From assembly GCA_021234155.1 (NCBI GenBank), contig JAJEKV010000016.1, forward strand, positions 1,302,001 through 1,366,000: a stretch of DNA of 64,000 nucleotides, in the 5' to 3' direction. The notes under the pieces were generated by a model, which searched no databases, was not told the DNA's origin, and saw only the letters and a list, made by a program, of their open reading frames with translations. Shown here piece after piece: positions 46,557 through 57,350 of the stretch. Made by a program: the position numbers and the translations under genes. Every line of letters begins with the position of its first letter. The first letter of the stretch is position 1. This DNA is from Isoetes taiwanensis. Taxonomy: Eukaryota; Streptophyta; Lycopodiopsida; Isoetales; Isoetaceae.

Positions 46557-47946
46557 AATTAGATAGTGTATATTAGCTTTGGTATATTTTAATGTACGGA
46601 ACCCTTCCATTACACAGATTTGCAATGCAATTTGCATTACTGACATCGGACTTTATTTGTTTTATTCCCTCAAAGATTTAATATTGCAAAATTTGCTAAT
46701 CTATGCCACATTATTTAGTCATTTTCTATAATCTCTTTTTAAGTTTCCTGCAAAGCAATTCTTCTCAAAATAATCTCTTTTTTTGCTTCTGTTAGAACCT
46801 TATACGCTGCTTTCTATTATGCATTATAGATTCTTAAAGAATGTTAAAGTTGTGCATATGTGTTCTATCAATAGGTTCGTTGTCCATAAGCTATTACTAA
46901 GGTAAAAATGTACACTTTTGTTGTGTCTTTTAGTTTGCTAGTTCTAATTTGTTTGCTATTGGATGGGCATATTTACCCTTTATTCCAAGATCTGGACCGT
47001 ACATAGCGATCCTCGTTTGTGGGGTATGCATGTACAAGTTTTTGTATACTGTATATTAAGGTTTGCAAAATACTATAAGATTTGAGAGAATGTACTTAAT
47101 GGTATTAATTTTGTACATGTATTGTAAATATATTTTTGGGGCTCTCGCTGCCCTACGTAACCCCCCGTGTGAATATGCACCCAAACCAAAGGGGGTTTAA
47201 GGGGGATTTTAATTTAAATGTGTTAAATGCAATGGTTTGTGTTAATAATGTTAATGGTAGTTGTGTGTTGATTGTTATATGAAAAAAAATTTTGGGCCCT
47301 TCGGGCCCTAACTAAAGCAGACATAGGTAAACTTTATGTGCTAGTTAGCCTATTTATGTAAGTATGTAAGTGCCAAGAAATATACAAATAAGAGTTTTAA
47401 TTCTATATCGACATGCGTTTTACAAAGATCAGCAAATAGGACCATCTTTGTATCTTACGTCTTTGTATCTTTTGTCCTTGAAAATGGAGTGGCGATGCTG
47501 ACATTTACTATGCAGAATTTGTCCATCAAATAGTAAGAACAAAGAACAAAGGATATGTAGAAAATGCATGGATATAAATATCTTATTTCAACACCACAAT
47601 CTCATAGAGGCATTTACACCATTAAATATTGAGAACAAAGAACATGTAGCAAATGTATATGATACATAAAAACATGAACTTGGCGGCAACTGCCTAATGA
47701 ATTTCAAATATCCTATTGATGCCGTGAATAATGGCATATACATTAAGCAGAGAACAAGGAGCAAAATAAGCAGCTCCTGCAAAATAAAATCATCATTCAA
47801 CAGTTGCATTTCGTCTACTCTTACTCAAGTTAAGACCAATTGGCAATGTTGTCAAGTTACTAATGTTGTCAAGTTCTTTGGATTCCAACTTAACAAAATA
47901 TTTCTCTAAGTTCTACTTACCAAATGTACAAGCATGGCTAACTCTT
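46557..47946. other. 3' flank of second gypsy element, no gene seen
   Basis: AT-rich. Purine-rich aaagggggtttaaggggga at about 47,190-47,210 could be a polypurine tract before a 3' LTR. A short perfect stem gggcccttcgggccc lies at about 47,295-47,309. No LTR partner was found. Confidence 0.35.
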
Positions 47947-48589
47947 TTACGCCTTTTTATGGTAATCCCACGCTTGGTAGCCTTCGCAAAAAAAAAAGAA
48001 GAAGAAAACTTCATGGCACCACCATCGCCGCTTTTTAGCTAGTTTTCTCGGCTTGGACTTAGAAATGATGGTAACTAAATCTGAAGAGAAAGGTCCATAG
48101 TGAAAATATAAAAATTTGGAAAAACACTTGAGCATAAGTTGCATACATTACCCTCTGTTGCAGACTTGTCTTCTATCACCAAAGGCTCTGCTGGGACAGT
48201 TTTTTCATCATTATCCTTGATTGTTGATTCCATTAAAATTTTTGGAGGTTCTTGGCCTGGTTGCAATGGACCTATGAACCTCCTGGAAGGTTGAGCTACA
48301 TCCCTGCTCTGCTTTACCTTTTGCTTTCTGCAGAAGTAGGGTGCTCTTCCCCGGAATACACTGGATTCTATATAATCAGCAGAGTAATTTAAGAGTTATG
48401 GGTCATTAGATAGATGTGAATATATAAGAAACTACTTACAGAAGTATCCACATTTTCGAAGATGAGTTGGGGCTGCTGCTTCTGTGGTGGCGCTTCGTGC
48501 AATCTGGCCTGCCGGCGTTGCAAAGCATTCATACCGTGATATTCGTGCATAGGTAACTCCAAGCCATCCGCAGTGGTCCACATTTTCAT
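47947..48589 (-). CDS. Small spliced gene of unknown function, 154 aa, with a 35-bp intron
   Basis: Four exons with GT-AG borders and consistent phases: 48,440-48,589, 48,318-48,367, 48,152-48,282 and 47,947-48,080. They total 465 nt. The N-terminus is MKMWTTADGLELPMHEYHGM. The middle is acidic (ESTIKDNDEKTVPAEPLV). The C-terminus is strongly basic (SKSKPRKLAKKRRWW), suggesting a nuclear or nucleic-acid-binding protein, but I do not recognise it. Introns are 72, 35 and 71 bp. The 35-bp one is necessary for the frame. It could be a true ultra-short intron or the sign of a small indel. No domain recognised. Confidence 0.55.
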
Positions 48590-49278
48590 TCCAGTCTACC
48601 TGTCGCCAAAATCATGTGCATTTTTGAAGGCCAGAAGGCCGGCCTTGCCGTCGTCAGGAGAAGCAATGCAACTCAAATTTAGAACAGCTACCCATAACCA
48701 AAACCATAGCCAGATTCGAGGATTCCGCACCAGATTCCTCATTGCAGAAGCTTATCCAACCCTCAGAAGATATTTAACAGCAGAAGCGCCTTGCATGCAA
48801 TATAAGGCCATGGCAAAAACGCAGAGGGTGTGCAGGTCCGATATAAACGGCAATAAACCCAGCACCGGAGTTGGGAGTTATGGCGCGGATCACAAGCTCC
48901 GGCGAGAGGAAGGAAAGAAAGGAGCAAACGGGTCCACCGGCTGACAGGTAGGCGCTTAAACCCGCTGGAAGTCCTGTGTATTTTTTACACCGGACTCATG
49001 AACAAGGCGGCCAGATTGGACTCTGGAAATTAATGTGTATCAGTTCTGCGTGAGCCCTTGGATCTTTTTGGATTAAAAGAGGGCTTTCTTTGTAAGCCCT
49101 CTAATCTTAACCATTGAGGAGGATGAAACAAAAATTGCACAAATTGCATGCAAAAGCTTGGTGCACTCTAGATGTACTGATTAGTATGCCTCGTGCAATA
49201 CGCCCATAAAATCATATGAAAACCATGCCAAAAAGCGTATAAAATCACAAAAAAAACCCCCTGTTATAATGCTACATA
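48590..49278. other. 5' flank of the 48-kb gene and relic repeat
   Basis: A plus frame of 123 codons at 48,573-48,944 faces the start of the minus gene and is unrecognised. At 49,257-49,275, ccccctgttataatgctaca repeats the end of the foldback family at 5.8-6.7 kb. Confidence 0.35.
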
Positions 49279-52003
49279 TTCATCATTGTGATACTTCACT
49301 ACCCACTTTATGTCACGCTGAATTGGGAGCACTCAATAGTGGAGACACCGCAAAGGGGGCGTGGAGGATTACCATACATCCCACGCTATCAGAAGCAGGG
49401 ACAATATGAATCTCTGTTGGTGCAGGAGTTACAGGGGTTTGATAGCTTCTACACACTGCAAGACAGATGTGCATGGCTGGTAAGGGCACTGCTTGCAGCT
49501 GCTGGTGCTTCCTTTGCAGTGAAGGGCCCTCCAAGGAGGGACACCGCGCATTTTCCTGAGAACCCATGGTTTGATGCTGATTGCAAGGCTCTAAAGAGCC
49601 AGCTGCGCTTGGTCATAGATCCACAATTGCGGCCACAGGCCCTGCAAGACTATAAGCTCTTCCTAAAAGCCAAGAAGGGGAGATACATGGCAGAAACTCA
49701 GGAGCGCCTGTTTGACATGCTCATGGCAGAGCCAAAAGCTTTTTGGCGTAAGGTGTTATACCGTAAGCCGGTGACTGGTAATGTAAGTGTGGAGCAATGG
49801 ATGCACCGCTGCGGGGAGTTATATGACCCCCGTGAGCTAATGCCGTGGTCCCCATCGTAGGAGAGTTGCTGCAGCTCACGCGGGAGGATGTCCAAAGAGG
49901 GTCTCGTGCATCCGCGAATGGCAAGGCAAAGGATTTACTGTGGGCTGCAGCCGAAGCTGTTGAAATGGGGTGGCCCATCTGTGGTAGGGCCCCGACGGCG
50001 GTGATCATTAACCGTGCCTCGAGGGAGGGGCTCCCGAGTGGATGGTTAGTAAGGTTGTTCCCTGTTCATAAAGCCGGGTAATCTGAATGAGTCGGGCGAT
50101 TACCGGATGATTATGGTAAGCTCATTTGTTTACAAAGCTCCTGGCAGGGTGGTGGAGAAGAAACTCACTAAGTGGGCCGAGGAGGAGGGGGTGCGCCAAT
50201 TGGCTGTGCAGCTTCGCCCCACTCACAATAACCGACCATATGTTCACTTTGAGAGTGTTGATGGAGGCAAGCCGAATGCGTCCACGGGGACTTGTATTCT
50301 TTGCTTTGTAGATTTTAAGATCGCGATATGATACCGCCCCGAGAGATATCTTTGTGGCGAGGTTGCAAGAATTGCGAGTTCCACAGGAGTTGCAGAATGT
50401 GGTGCACCAACTTTATGATGGGATTTATACTGCACTGCCTTATGAAGATAGGCGGGTAGCTAGCACTATGGGAGTTAAGTAGGGCTGCCCGTTGTCTCCA
50501 ACGCTCTTTGGGTTGTACATTGATAGCTTGGAGACGTGGATGTAGCACCATGGGGGAGCCGGGGTGCAATTATCGGATGCGACCTCTGTGAGCCAGTTAC
50601 TATATGCGGATGATGTAGCTTTGCTAGCCCACACAGTCGGCAGTATGCAGTAGCATTTGGATGCCCTCGGAGGGTTCTGTGGGGCAACGGGAATGACAGT
50701 GAACTTGCACAAAACTAAGCTTCTCGCGATCCTGTCCTCGCAACACCCTATCCCGGAGTTATATTACGAGGGGGGCGGGAAGTGGAGATGGTGCGGAGCT
50801 TCAAGTATCCGGGAATTGATTTCACTACTAACATCTTTGTGGGATGAGTGTGTGGAGAGGAGAGCCGGTCAGGCCGGAAGGCTCTATATGCGGCAAAAAC
50901 GCGTGTTGTTGCGGATATATCTCCGCGGATCGGGCGAGGAGAGCACACCGATTTAGGGCTTTGGTCGGCGGGGGGCTGCTATATGGGGTGGAGGTTTGGG
51001 GCCCGCCAGTTAGCAAAAACACGTGGGATAGGTTGGAAAGGGTGCGTAAAGCTTTCTTGACATATAACTTGGGAGTGAAGGACACCGCATCGCATCGATT
51101 TTGTTGTATGAGACGGGGTTTTGGCCTTTACAAAGATTCGCTATCTTGCTGGGCATCTTACTTGCTTCCATAAGGTGGATGGGATGGATGGGCATCGCTT
51201 GCCTCCACAGCAAGTTGTTAACGCGCAGGGCCCCCCCGCCCGTGAAGAGGGTATGGCACGAGCATAATCGTAAGGGATGGTTTATGAGGTGGTCTATGGA
51301 TTACCAACAGATGGTGGCACCGGGCGGATTTCGATGTGCGAGAATGGGCAATTGGATGCGGGCTATGCTGCCACTACGGATGGATGCTTCTACTCTTGCA
51401 AAGCCCAAGACGAGCACTATCACACTCGATTAATCCCGGCCTTGAGCATGGACCCCATCGGATTTGAAAGCACACATCTCGGTGAAGAAACGGAGAGCTA
51501 TTGCTGCCATAAGGACGAGTTCCCATTACCTCGAATTGAAAACAGTCTTTGGGGGTGAATGGGGGCACGGGATCCCGGGGGAGGAGAGGATATGTCGGTG
51601 TTGTGAGATGCACGTGATAGAGGATGAGCACCATGCCCTCAGTGATTGCCCGGCAAAGATATGCCCATGTCCGAGCAATGCACACTGATCTTAGATGCTC
51701 TGACACACCGCTACATCAGTTACTCACATCACCTATGGTAGCGCGATTGGGAGCTTACATCCTGCAGATTCCGGCCGTCAGACTTGCTCTTCGGGGGCAT
51801 GGTATTTGAGAGCCTACTGTTAGGGTTTTTCCTCCCAATTGGGGGTTTTTTCATCCCGGTAGTAGGGATCTACCTGTACAGTTACATTGTTTGTTTTTGG
51901 TGTTGGGGTTTTTGGCTTTTTGCCTGTTCTCTGCATGTACCGTCTCATAGGCCTCTGGCCTCCGTGGACGTTAAAATAAACTTCCTTCCTTCCTTCCTTC
52001 CTT
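49279..52003 (+). mobile_element. LINE, 5'-truncated, frameshifted
   Basis: Starts in the last part of the endonuclease (HYPLYVTLNWEH) and runs through a linker (FPENPWFDADCKALKSQLRL, frame 49,288-49,860). Then RT in broken frames: YRMIMVSSFVYK (50,100), QLLYADDVALLAHTVGSMQ (50,600) and VNLHKTKLLAILSSQ (50,700). The thumb and C-terminal domain carry a CRCCEMHVIEDEHHALSDC finger at about 51,595-51,650. The 3' UTR ends in ggcctccgtggacgttaaaa and a (CTTC)n tail at 51,980-52,003. It is the longest LINE copy here and the best reference for the others. Confidence 0.8.
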
Positions 52004-52440
52004 ATCCTGCATTGATCGTTTTAATGATTTGTTTTGCATGGTTGATCTAAAGGATTTGTTCTTTTTTGTCAAATACATAAAATACAAAAACAGACAGTAT
52101 GACAATGATGGACCCATTGTATTACATATTGTGATGAGAGTTTCCAAAGCTCTGCCACTGTATTTTTTAATTTAATTTTTTCCATTACTAAAACCTCTAG
52201 GAGAAAGGAACACAAAAATGGGTTTATACCCAATATAGAAACATGTAAATGGTTTTTTAGGGACCATCCGATGGTGGCATATTTTAGAGCATATGCCATG
52301 GGGCAAAATTCCAGCCCTTAAGTGCAAGTCAAGATGGGGTCAAATCCCCTATATTTGACCTACCCCTATGATGCAACCAAACCATTGAATAAATACAATA
52401 TCTCAAATTTGGAAGTTTGACCAAACAAATAATTATGAAC
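52004..52440. other. Intergenic, no gene seen
   Basis: AT-rich; no feature recognised. Confidence 0.4.
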
Positions 52441-52459
52441 CTGGGGAGTCGAACCCCAG
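52441..52459 (-). other. T-arm-like B box next to the transposon end
   Basis: On the minus strand, CTGGGGTTCGACTCCCCAG forms a six-pair stem with a consensus B box. Upstream on that strand, ggatgagcgtcgg resembles the end of a tRNA D-arm. So the left terminus of the DNA transposon may overlap a tRNA-like SINE or target. Confidence 0.35.
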
Positions 52460-52479
52460 TACAAGTTCCGACGCTCATC

Positions 52480-52523
52480 CAAGCATACTAGGAATCCCAC
52501 AAGAGGGATGCCTAGTATGCTTG
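52480..52523. repeat. Long hairpin inside the left transposon end
   Basis: CAAGCATACTAGG-a-ATCCC pairs with GGGAT-g-CCTAGTATGCTTG across a 6-base loop, an 18-pair stem with one mismatch. The right end has an unrelated smaller hairpin around 62,836-62,872 (CGCTT…GGGCCGAAGCCC…AAGCG). Confidence 0.7.
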
Positions 52524-54240
52524 GGTGCTTTTTTTTTTACCTACTCAAAAAATCATGTCGCGACATTGGTGCTGGTAAGGTGCTGATACCCGTCATCAAA
52601 TGTTTTCGACGGCCTTTCACGTTTCGTCAGGCACTTCACCCGCCATAGCCAGCCTTGAGCGGGAGTCAAGATCCATCAGAATCGCTATTTTTGGCCAAGT
52701 CATCGATCCCAAAATTTTAGTTTGCAATCTCCAATTCGAATTGGAATTTCCCCGCCCAATTCAAATGCTGCACCTTCAGAATTATGTTATTTCAGCATTT
52801 CTTGAAGCACAGCTATGGTTCTTGAGTTGAAAGATGAATTCCTTGCTTCTGTGTCCAAGCATTGTGCGCAATTTGATGCCAGGAGAATGCTGCCGAGCAT
52901 GCAAAAGTTCGTCAACAATTCCAAACGATTTCTGGAGTGTTGTTCACAATTTGCAGAAAATTACCTCGAAGAATCACCTACACAAATCAAAGCTGGCACT
53001 CACATTTCATCTGAAACAGTGGATTTCACAAGGAATGAAGAAACTACATATGAAGTCGAAAATTCAAATCAAGAATTCCATCATGAAGATGAAAGACAAG
53101 GTAGTCCTTGTTAAATGCTTCTGCTATTAAATTGCTGAATTTTTTTTGTTCTAAATTGCTGACTGATGTAATGCACTGCTTTCAATGGAACAGAATTCAT
53201 TCAATGGTGCTACTTCAAAGATGGGTGCTGAATTTATGGACTTTGAACATGATTTCAACATGTCGAGTATGCAATTTAAATTTGTTACTTGGTTTATAAA
53301 AACTAAACTGACATGCTAAAATTACAGGAGAATATGGTGGAATTTCATTTGAGGATGCTGAAGTTATGGATGTTGGCAATGCTGTAGAGGTTGGATCTGA
53401 CTCTCACAATATAGGTACTTGCTATAATAGAGGTATTTGCATTGATAAATTTCGTTCTGACTGTAGTTAGAATTGTTTCATCAATGTAGGTGCTATGAAC
53501 CATGCAGGGCTTGCAAACCAAGAGAAATATGAAGCCTCTTTCAAAAAAAGACAGGCCGAAACAAGGAGGATTCAAAGAAAGAAGAAAAAAGAAATGAATG
53601 CTGCAACTGGCAACAAAGGTGCAGTTGCAAATGATGCTATTGTTGGTAAGAAAGGTTCATTCAGCAGTTGGAAAAAAAGAAAGTTGTCAAAAGAATTAGG
53701 CAAGCTTGTGAACGAATTGTGTGAGAATGCTACATCTGAAGAAAGAATGAAAACTCTAGGGGATGCTAGAAAGTGGATACCTGAACTAGATCTCTCAAAC
53801 AGCAAAGGATTAAACACAATGAAAACAATCATTAACAATTTGAGGGAGTCTTTTACAGCTCATAAGTATTCAAAAACTACAGATGTGTGGAGAGCAAGAA
53901 GTGCTGCAATGACTTTTACAGTCAATGGTGAAACTAACAAGTTTGCTTTTGCCAAGCAAATGAATTTGAATAGGAAGATTGTGTCAGTTGCAGTCAATAG
54001 AAGATTGGCTGCAGAGCATGGTAGTGGACCATAGTCCATCTTCAAGAAGAATACTAGATGTGACAGACTCTCTTATAATGAGAGGAAACTAGTAGTTGAC
54101 TTTTGGAGAGATAACACACGAGTGTCTCCATGCAAGAAACAAATAGACAATTTAAGTCATTAATTTCGTCATTTATATACTTAAAACCATGTTTTGAAAG
54201 TATTCAAAAACTGACCCGTTGAGAAATAGCATCATTGATA

Positions 54241-54557
54241 TCGTCATCCATAATATCACATGTAGCGTCGAAAACAGTATCATTGCTTGTGTCATCCACC
54301 CTGATATAATAGTGTCATCTATGGCATCACTCTTATATCACCATTAGTACCACCTAGAGTGTCGACAATAGTATCGTTGCTTGTGTCATCCACACTGACA
54401 TAATAGTGTCATCTGTGGCATCACTCTTATATAACTATTAGTATCACCTGTAGCATCGACAATAGTACCATTGCTTGTGGCATCCACACTGACACAATAG
54501 CATCATCTATGACATCACTCTTATATCACTATTAGCACCACTTATAGTGTTGTAATG
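54241..54557. repeat. 94-bp tandem repeat
   Basis: Units start at gtgNcatcca: 54,289, 54,383 and 54,477, exactly 94 bp apart, with a partial unit before 54,289 and decay after 54,557. To about 54,860 the sequence continues as a looser mix of atc/gtcat motifs, probably older units. Confidence 0.7.
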
Positions 54558-55177
54558 AATGTCACCTATCATGTCAATATATGTACCATAGCTAGTATCA
54601 ACAATATTGTCATCAACAGTGCCACATATAGTATCACTTGTAGGGTCGAAAATTATAACATTAATAGTGTCAAATACAATTCCATATATAAGGTCAGAGA
54701 TAGTATCAAACATAATAACATCTCTTATCATTAATGTGCCTGCCTATAATGCCATATGTAGGGTCACATGTTACATCACTCTTAAAGTCATAATTAGCAT
54801 CTATAGTATCATATTTACAATCATACTAACCTTTGTATCACATATAATACCATCTGGTTAGGCCTTTATATCACATATAATACCATTTGGTTTTTTAATA
54901 ATTTTTATTTTTATTTTGTTTATTCTTTATTTTTATTTCGTTTATTCTTTTTTTTTTTAATTATATTCTTATTTTGTTTTACTTTTTTTTCTATTTATTT
55001 TTTATTTTTTAATTCTATTTTTATTTATTTCATATTTTTATTTTGAGGAAGAGAGATATGACAAAATCAAGAATTGGAAACCATAATATATTGCTCAAGT
55101 ATAAAAACCTTCACTAATAATTTAGAGTTGAAAATAGCTTTGTTAAATCAATTTCTCAAGCAACACAACAAAATTAA

Positions 55178-55260
55178 AACTAAATAGGTTCGAGTTATAT
55201 AAACGGCTCAAATTCCCCAAACTAAATAGGTTCGAGTTATATAGACGGCTCAGATTCCCC
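55178..55260. repeat. 42-bp tandem duplication
   Basis: aactaaataggttcgagtta…cggctcaNattcccc occurs twice back to back, just downstream of the stop codon of the minus-strand gene at 55,292. Confidence 0.7.
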
Positions 55261-55291
55261 ACGTCGAGAATAGATCTCCCGCGCAATATCA

Positions 55292-56802
55292 TTACATGTT
55301 TTCTTTTACATCTGATCCTTCAGATTCATCTCCGCTACTCGAGTAACTTCCATGTGATGCGCTTGATGAACTAGTGTTGCCATCACTATCAGATGATTCA
55401 CTTGTTTCTTTCTCCTACACATCAACACCACAAGATTTCTAAAACAATAAGATTTTGTGTATTTCGAAATTTAATTGTGGTTATATATACCTCTTCATCC
55501 AAACCGATTATGTCTAACTCTTCTGATGTCTCAGCTTCCTTATCTCCTTGTTCTTGCCTATCAGTACTTTTGTCATTATCCTGCATAGAAAGAAGATAAC
55601 ATCATTAGAGAGCTATTTAAACTAAGACAAACCACTTTCCTTCCAATCCACTTACCTTCTCAAGAATCTCTTTGAGTTTGAAGGTGCATTTTGTGGCACC
55701 CTTGCCCACAAAATCCCTAGCATCATACTAAGCGAAGAACATAACAACAAGGTCAATATAAAAGACAAAACAATATTTATGACAAAAACAACAACAGGAT
55801 AAAATAGACAGTAATGATTTAAATAGACCCATAAAGAGGCACGAGATAGATCAGATCAGATCAGGGCCATGAGTCGACATCATTTCAATGAGAATAAGTT
55901 TACACATAGATACACATTGAAACTGCTGTGTGAAAAACATGTCAATAGTGCACATTTTAAAAATGCAATTCCGGTAATTCTTGGTAACAATCAGAGTCTC
56001 TACATGTGGTAAAATCAGAGCTAAAAATGATAAGGAAGTGAAGAGCATGCAGAAGACAAATTTGAAGACATGCTAGAGATGTAAAATATTCTAGTGCTTT
56101 AATAAAAGAAAGAGATATGCCAGACATACCATATAACGGATTTGATAGAAGTAAAATAGAAGTAAAATTGTACCTTTTTCTCGGAGATGTCTTGATCTTT
56201 GATCCATCGCTGGAAACCACCCGCTTTTTTTATCTCATCAAGATGTGCATCTGTGGGATAGCCACAATAGTGCTTGAACTGCATGAATAATTAAAACTAG
56301 AAAGAGCTAAAATAGAAAAAGCATGTCTAAAGACAACGTACAAATTCAGTTCTGATGTAATCGTCTCCACCGGAGCCTGTGTTTTGCTTCTCCTTCCTTG
56401 CAGCAGCAGGTCGTATAGAACGAGCATATACTTTTTTACTATCTTCTAAAAACAGATCCCAAGAGTCCTGCCTTACCTCATCAGGCTTATCCATGGTAGG
56501 ATCTTCTCTTACTTCTTTTCTCAATTTAGTTCTGCAGAATACAAAAGCAGAAGATCCAAAAGAAAGATTTATAACACAAATCTTATAATGCGATATGTTA
56601 ACCTGTAATGATTCCATCTACGGCCAAGTTTTTTTAACACATGCCGTTTAGAAAATCCAACACCATAATGTGCCTTCAACTCAGAAATTACACGCGCCTT
56701 ATGGCTCTTCTTCACACGTGGCCATATTTGATGAAGGTCATGGCAATGAAATTTCATATATTCTGCTGCTGAATTCATAAACTTCTTTCCTGCACTATCC
56801 AT
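55292..56802 (-). CDS. Transposase_24-like protein, 259 aa, six intact exons
   Basis: Exons 56,603-56,802, 56,342-56,531, 56,174-56,278, 55,656-55,727, 55,491-55,580 and 55,292-55,414 join through GT-AG borders with consistent phases to 780 nt. Conserved-looking parts: VLKKLGRRWNHYRTKLRKEV, then DKPDEVRQDSWDLFLEDSKK and ARKEKQNTGSGG. The 'KW/RWxxYRxxLRK…P…W…F…S…N/Q-xTGS' pattern is that of plant Transposase_24 (CACTA TNPA-like) proteins; these bind subterminal repeats rather than catalyse transposition. The C-terminus is Ser/Asp/Glu-rich. A pyrimidine-rich tract ending in ag at about 56,832 keeps the frame open upstream, so a further 5' exon is possible. No damage seen. Confidence 0.7.
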
Positions 56803-57184
56803 ATGGATTTGTCCGGCTCCATTTACACATACCTAATAATAAAAAATAATATAAAACCAAAGAATATGTATAAGAAGAAATGTGGGTCTAATTAGCAGCA
56901 GCAACGTCTCAGTAAAACAGTACAGCAGCTCCTAATTTAGAGACCATTTTTCTCAAAGATGAAGATTTGCTGCTTCCCAAGTGCCAGATTGATCTATACT
57001 TGCAAAAATGCATACAAGCTTTTGGTTCTGCAGCAAACATGCTTAGCTGAATTTATTCAAAAATTGGTGATGCTACTAAAAGATCAGTTTTTGTTGATTT
57101 TCTGTTTCAGGCTTGATGCTGAGTGGCCACAATGCACTAGAGAAGATGCTATAATATCAAATACTAGGAACTCATGGAAGTGCT

Positions 57185-57350
57185 GCCACTAGCGCAGTAC
57201 ATGTTCTTGGCTTTTGTTCGCGCAGACCAGTCTGTTATTGACATCCCTATGGATGGATGTTCCAATTATAGTCTACATTTTCCAAATGACACACTTCATA
57301 GATGTCACCCTCTGCAACTCCTTAAACAAGTCCCCTCTGGTGCTTACTGA
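57185..57350 (+). other. Coding-like fragment of unknown origin
   Basis: Between an ag at about 57,172 and a TGA near 57,350 one frame reads [20 protein letters not shown], then [20 protein letters not shown] and [14 protein letters not shown]. Composition looks like protein, but I recognise no family. It may be a captured host exon or part of the inserted element. Confidence 0.25.

Noticed and set aside
52441-52459. tRNA gene at the left transposon flank
   Set aside because: The B box and part of a D-arm-like sequence are present, but no cloverleaf can be drawn.
54241-54860. Coding sequence from the periodic minus-strand frame (TISDLIYGIVFDT-like)
   Set aside because: The frame is a by-product of the 94-bp tandem array; residues follow the DNA period and no conserved domain appears.
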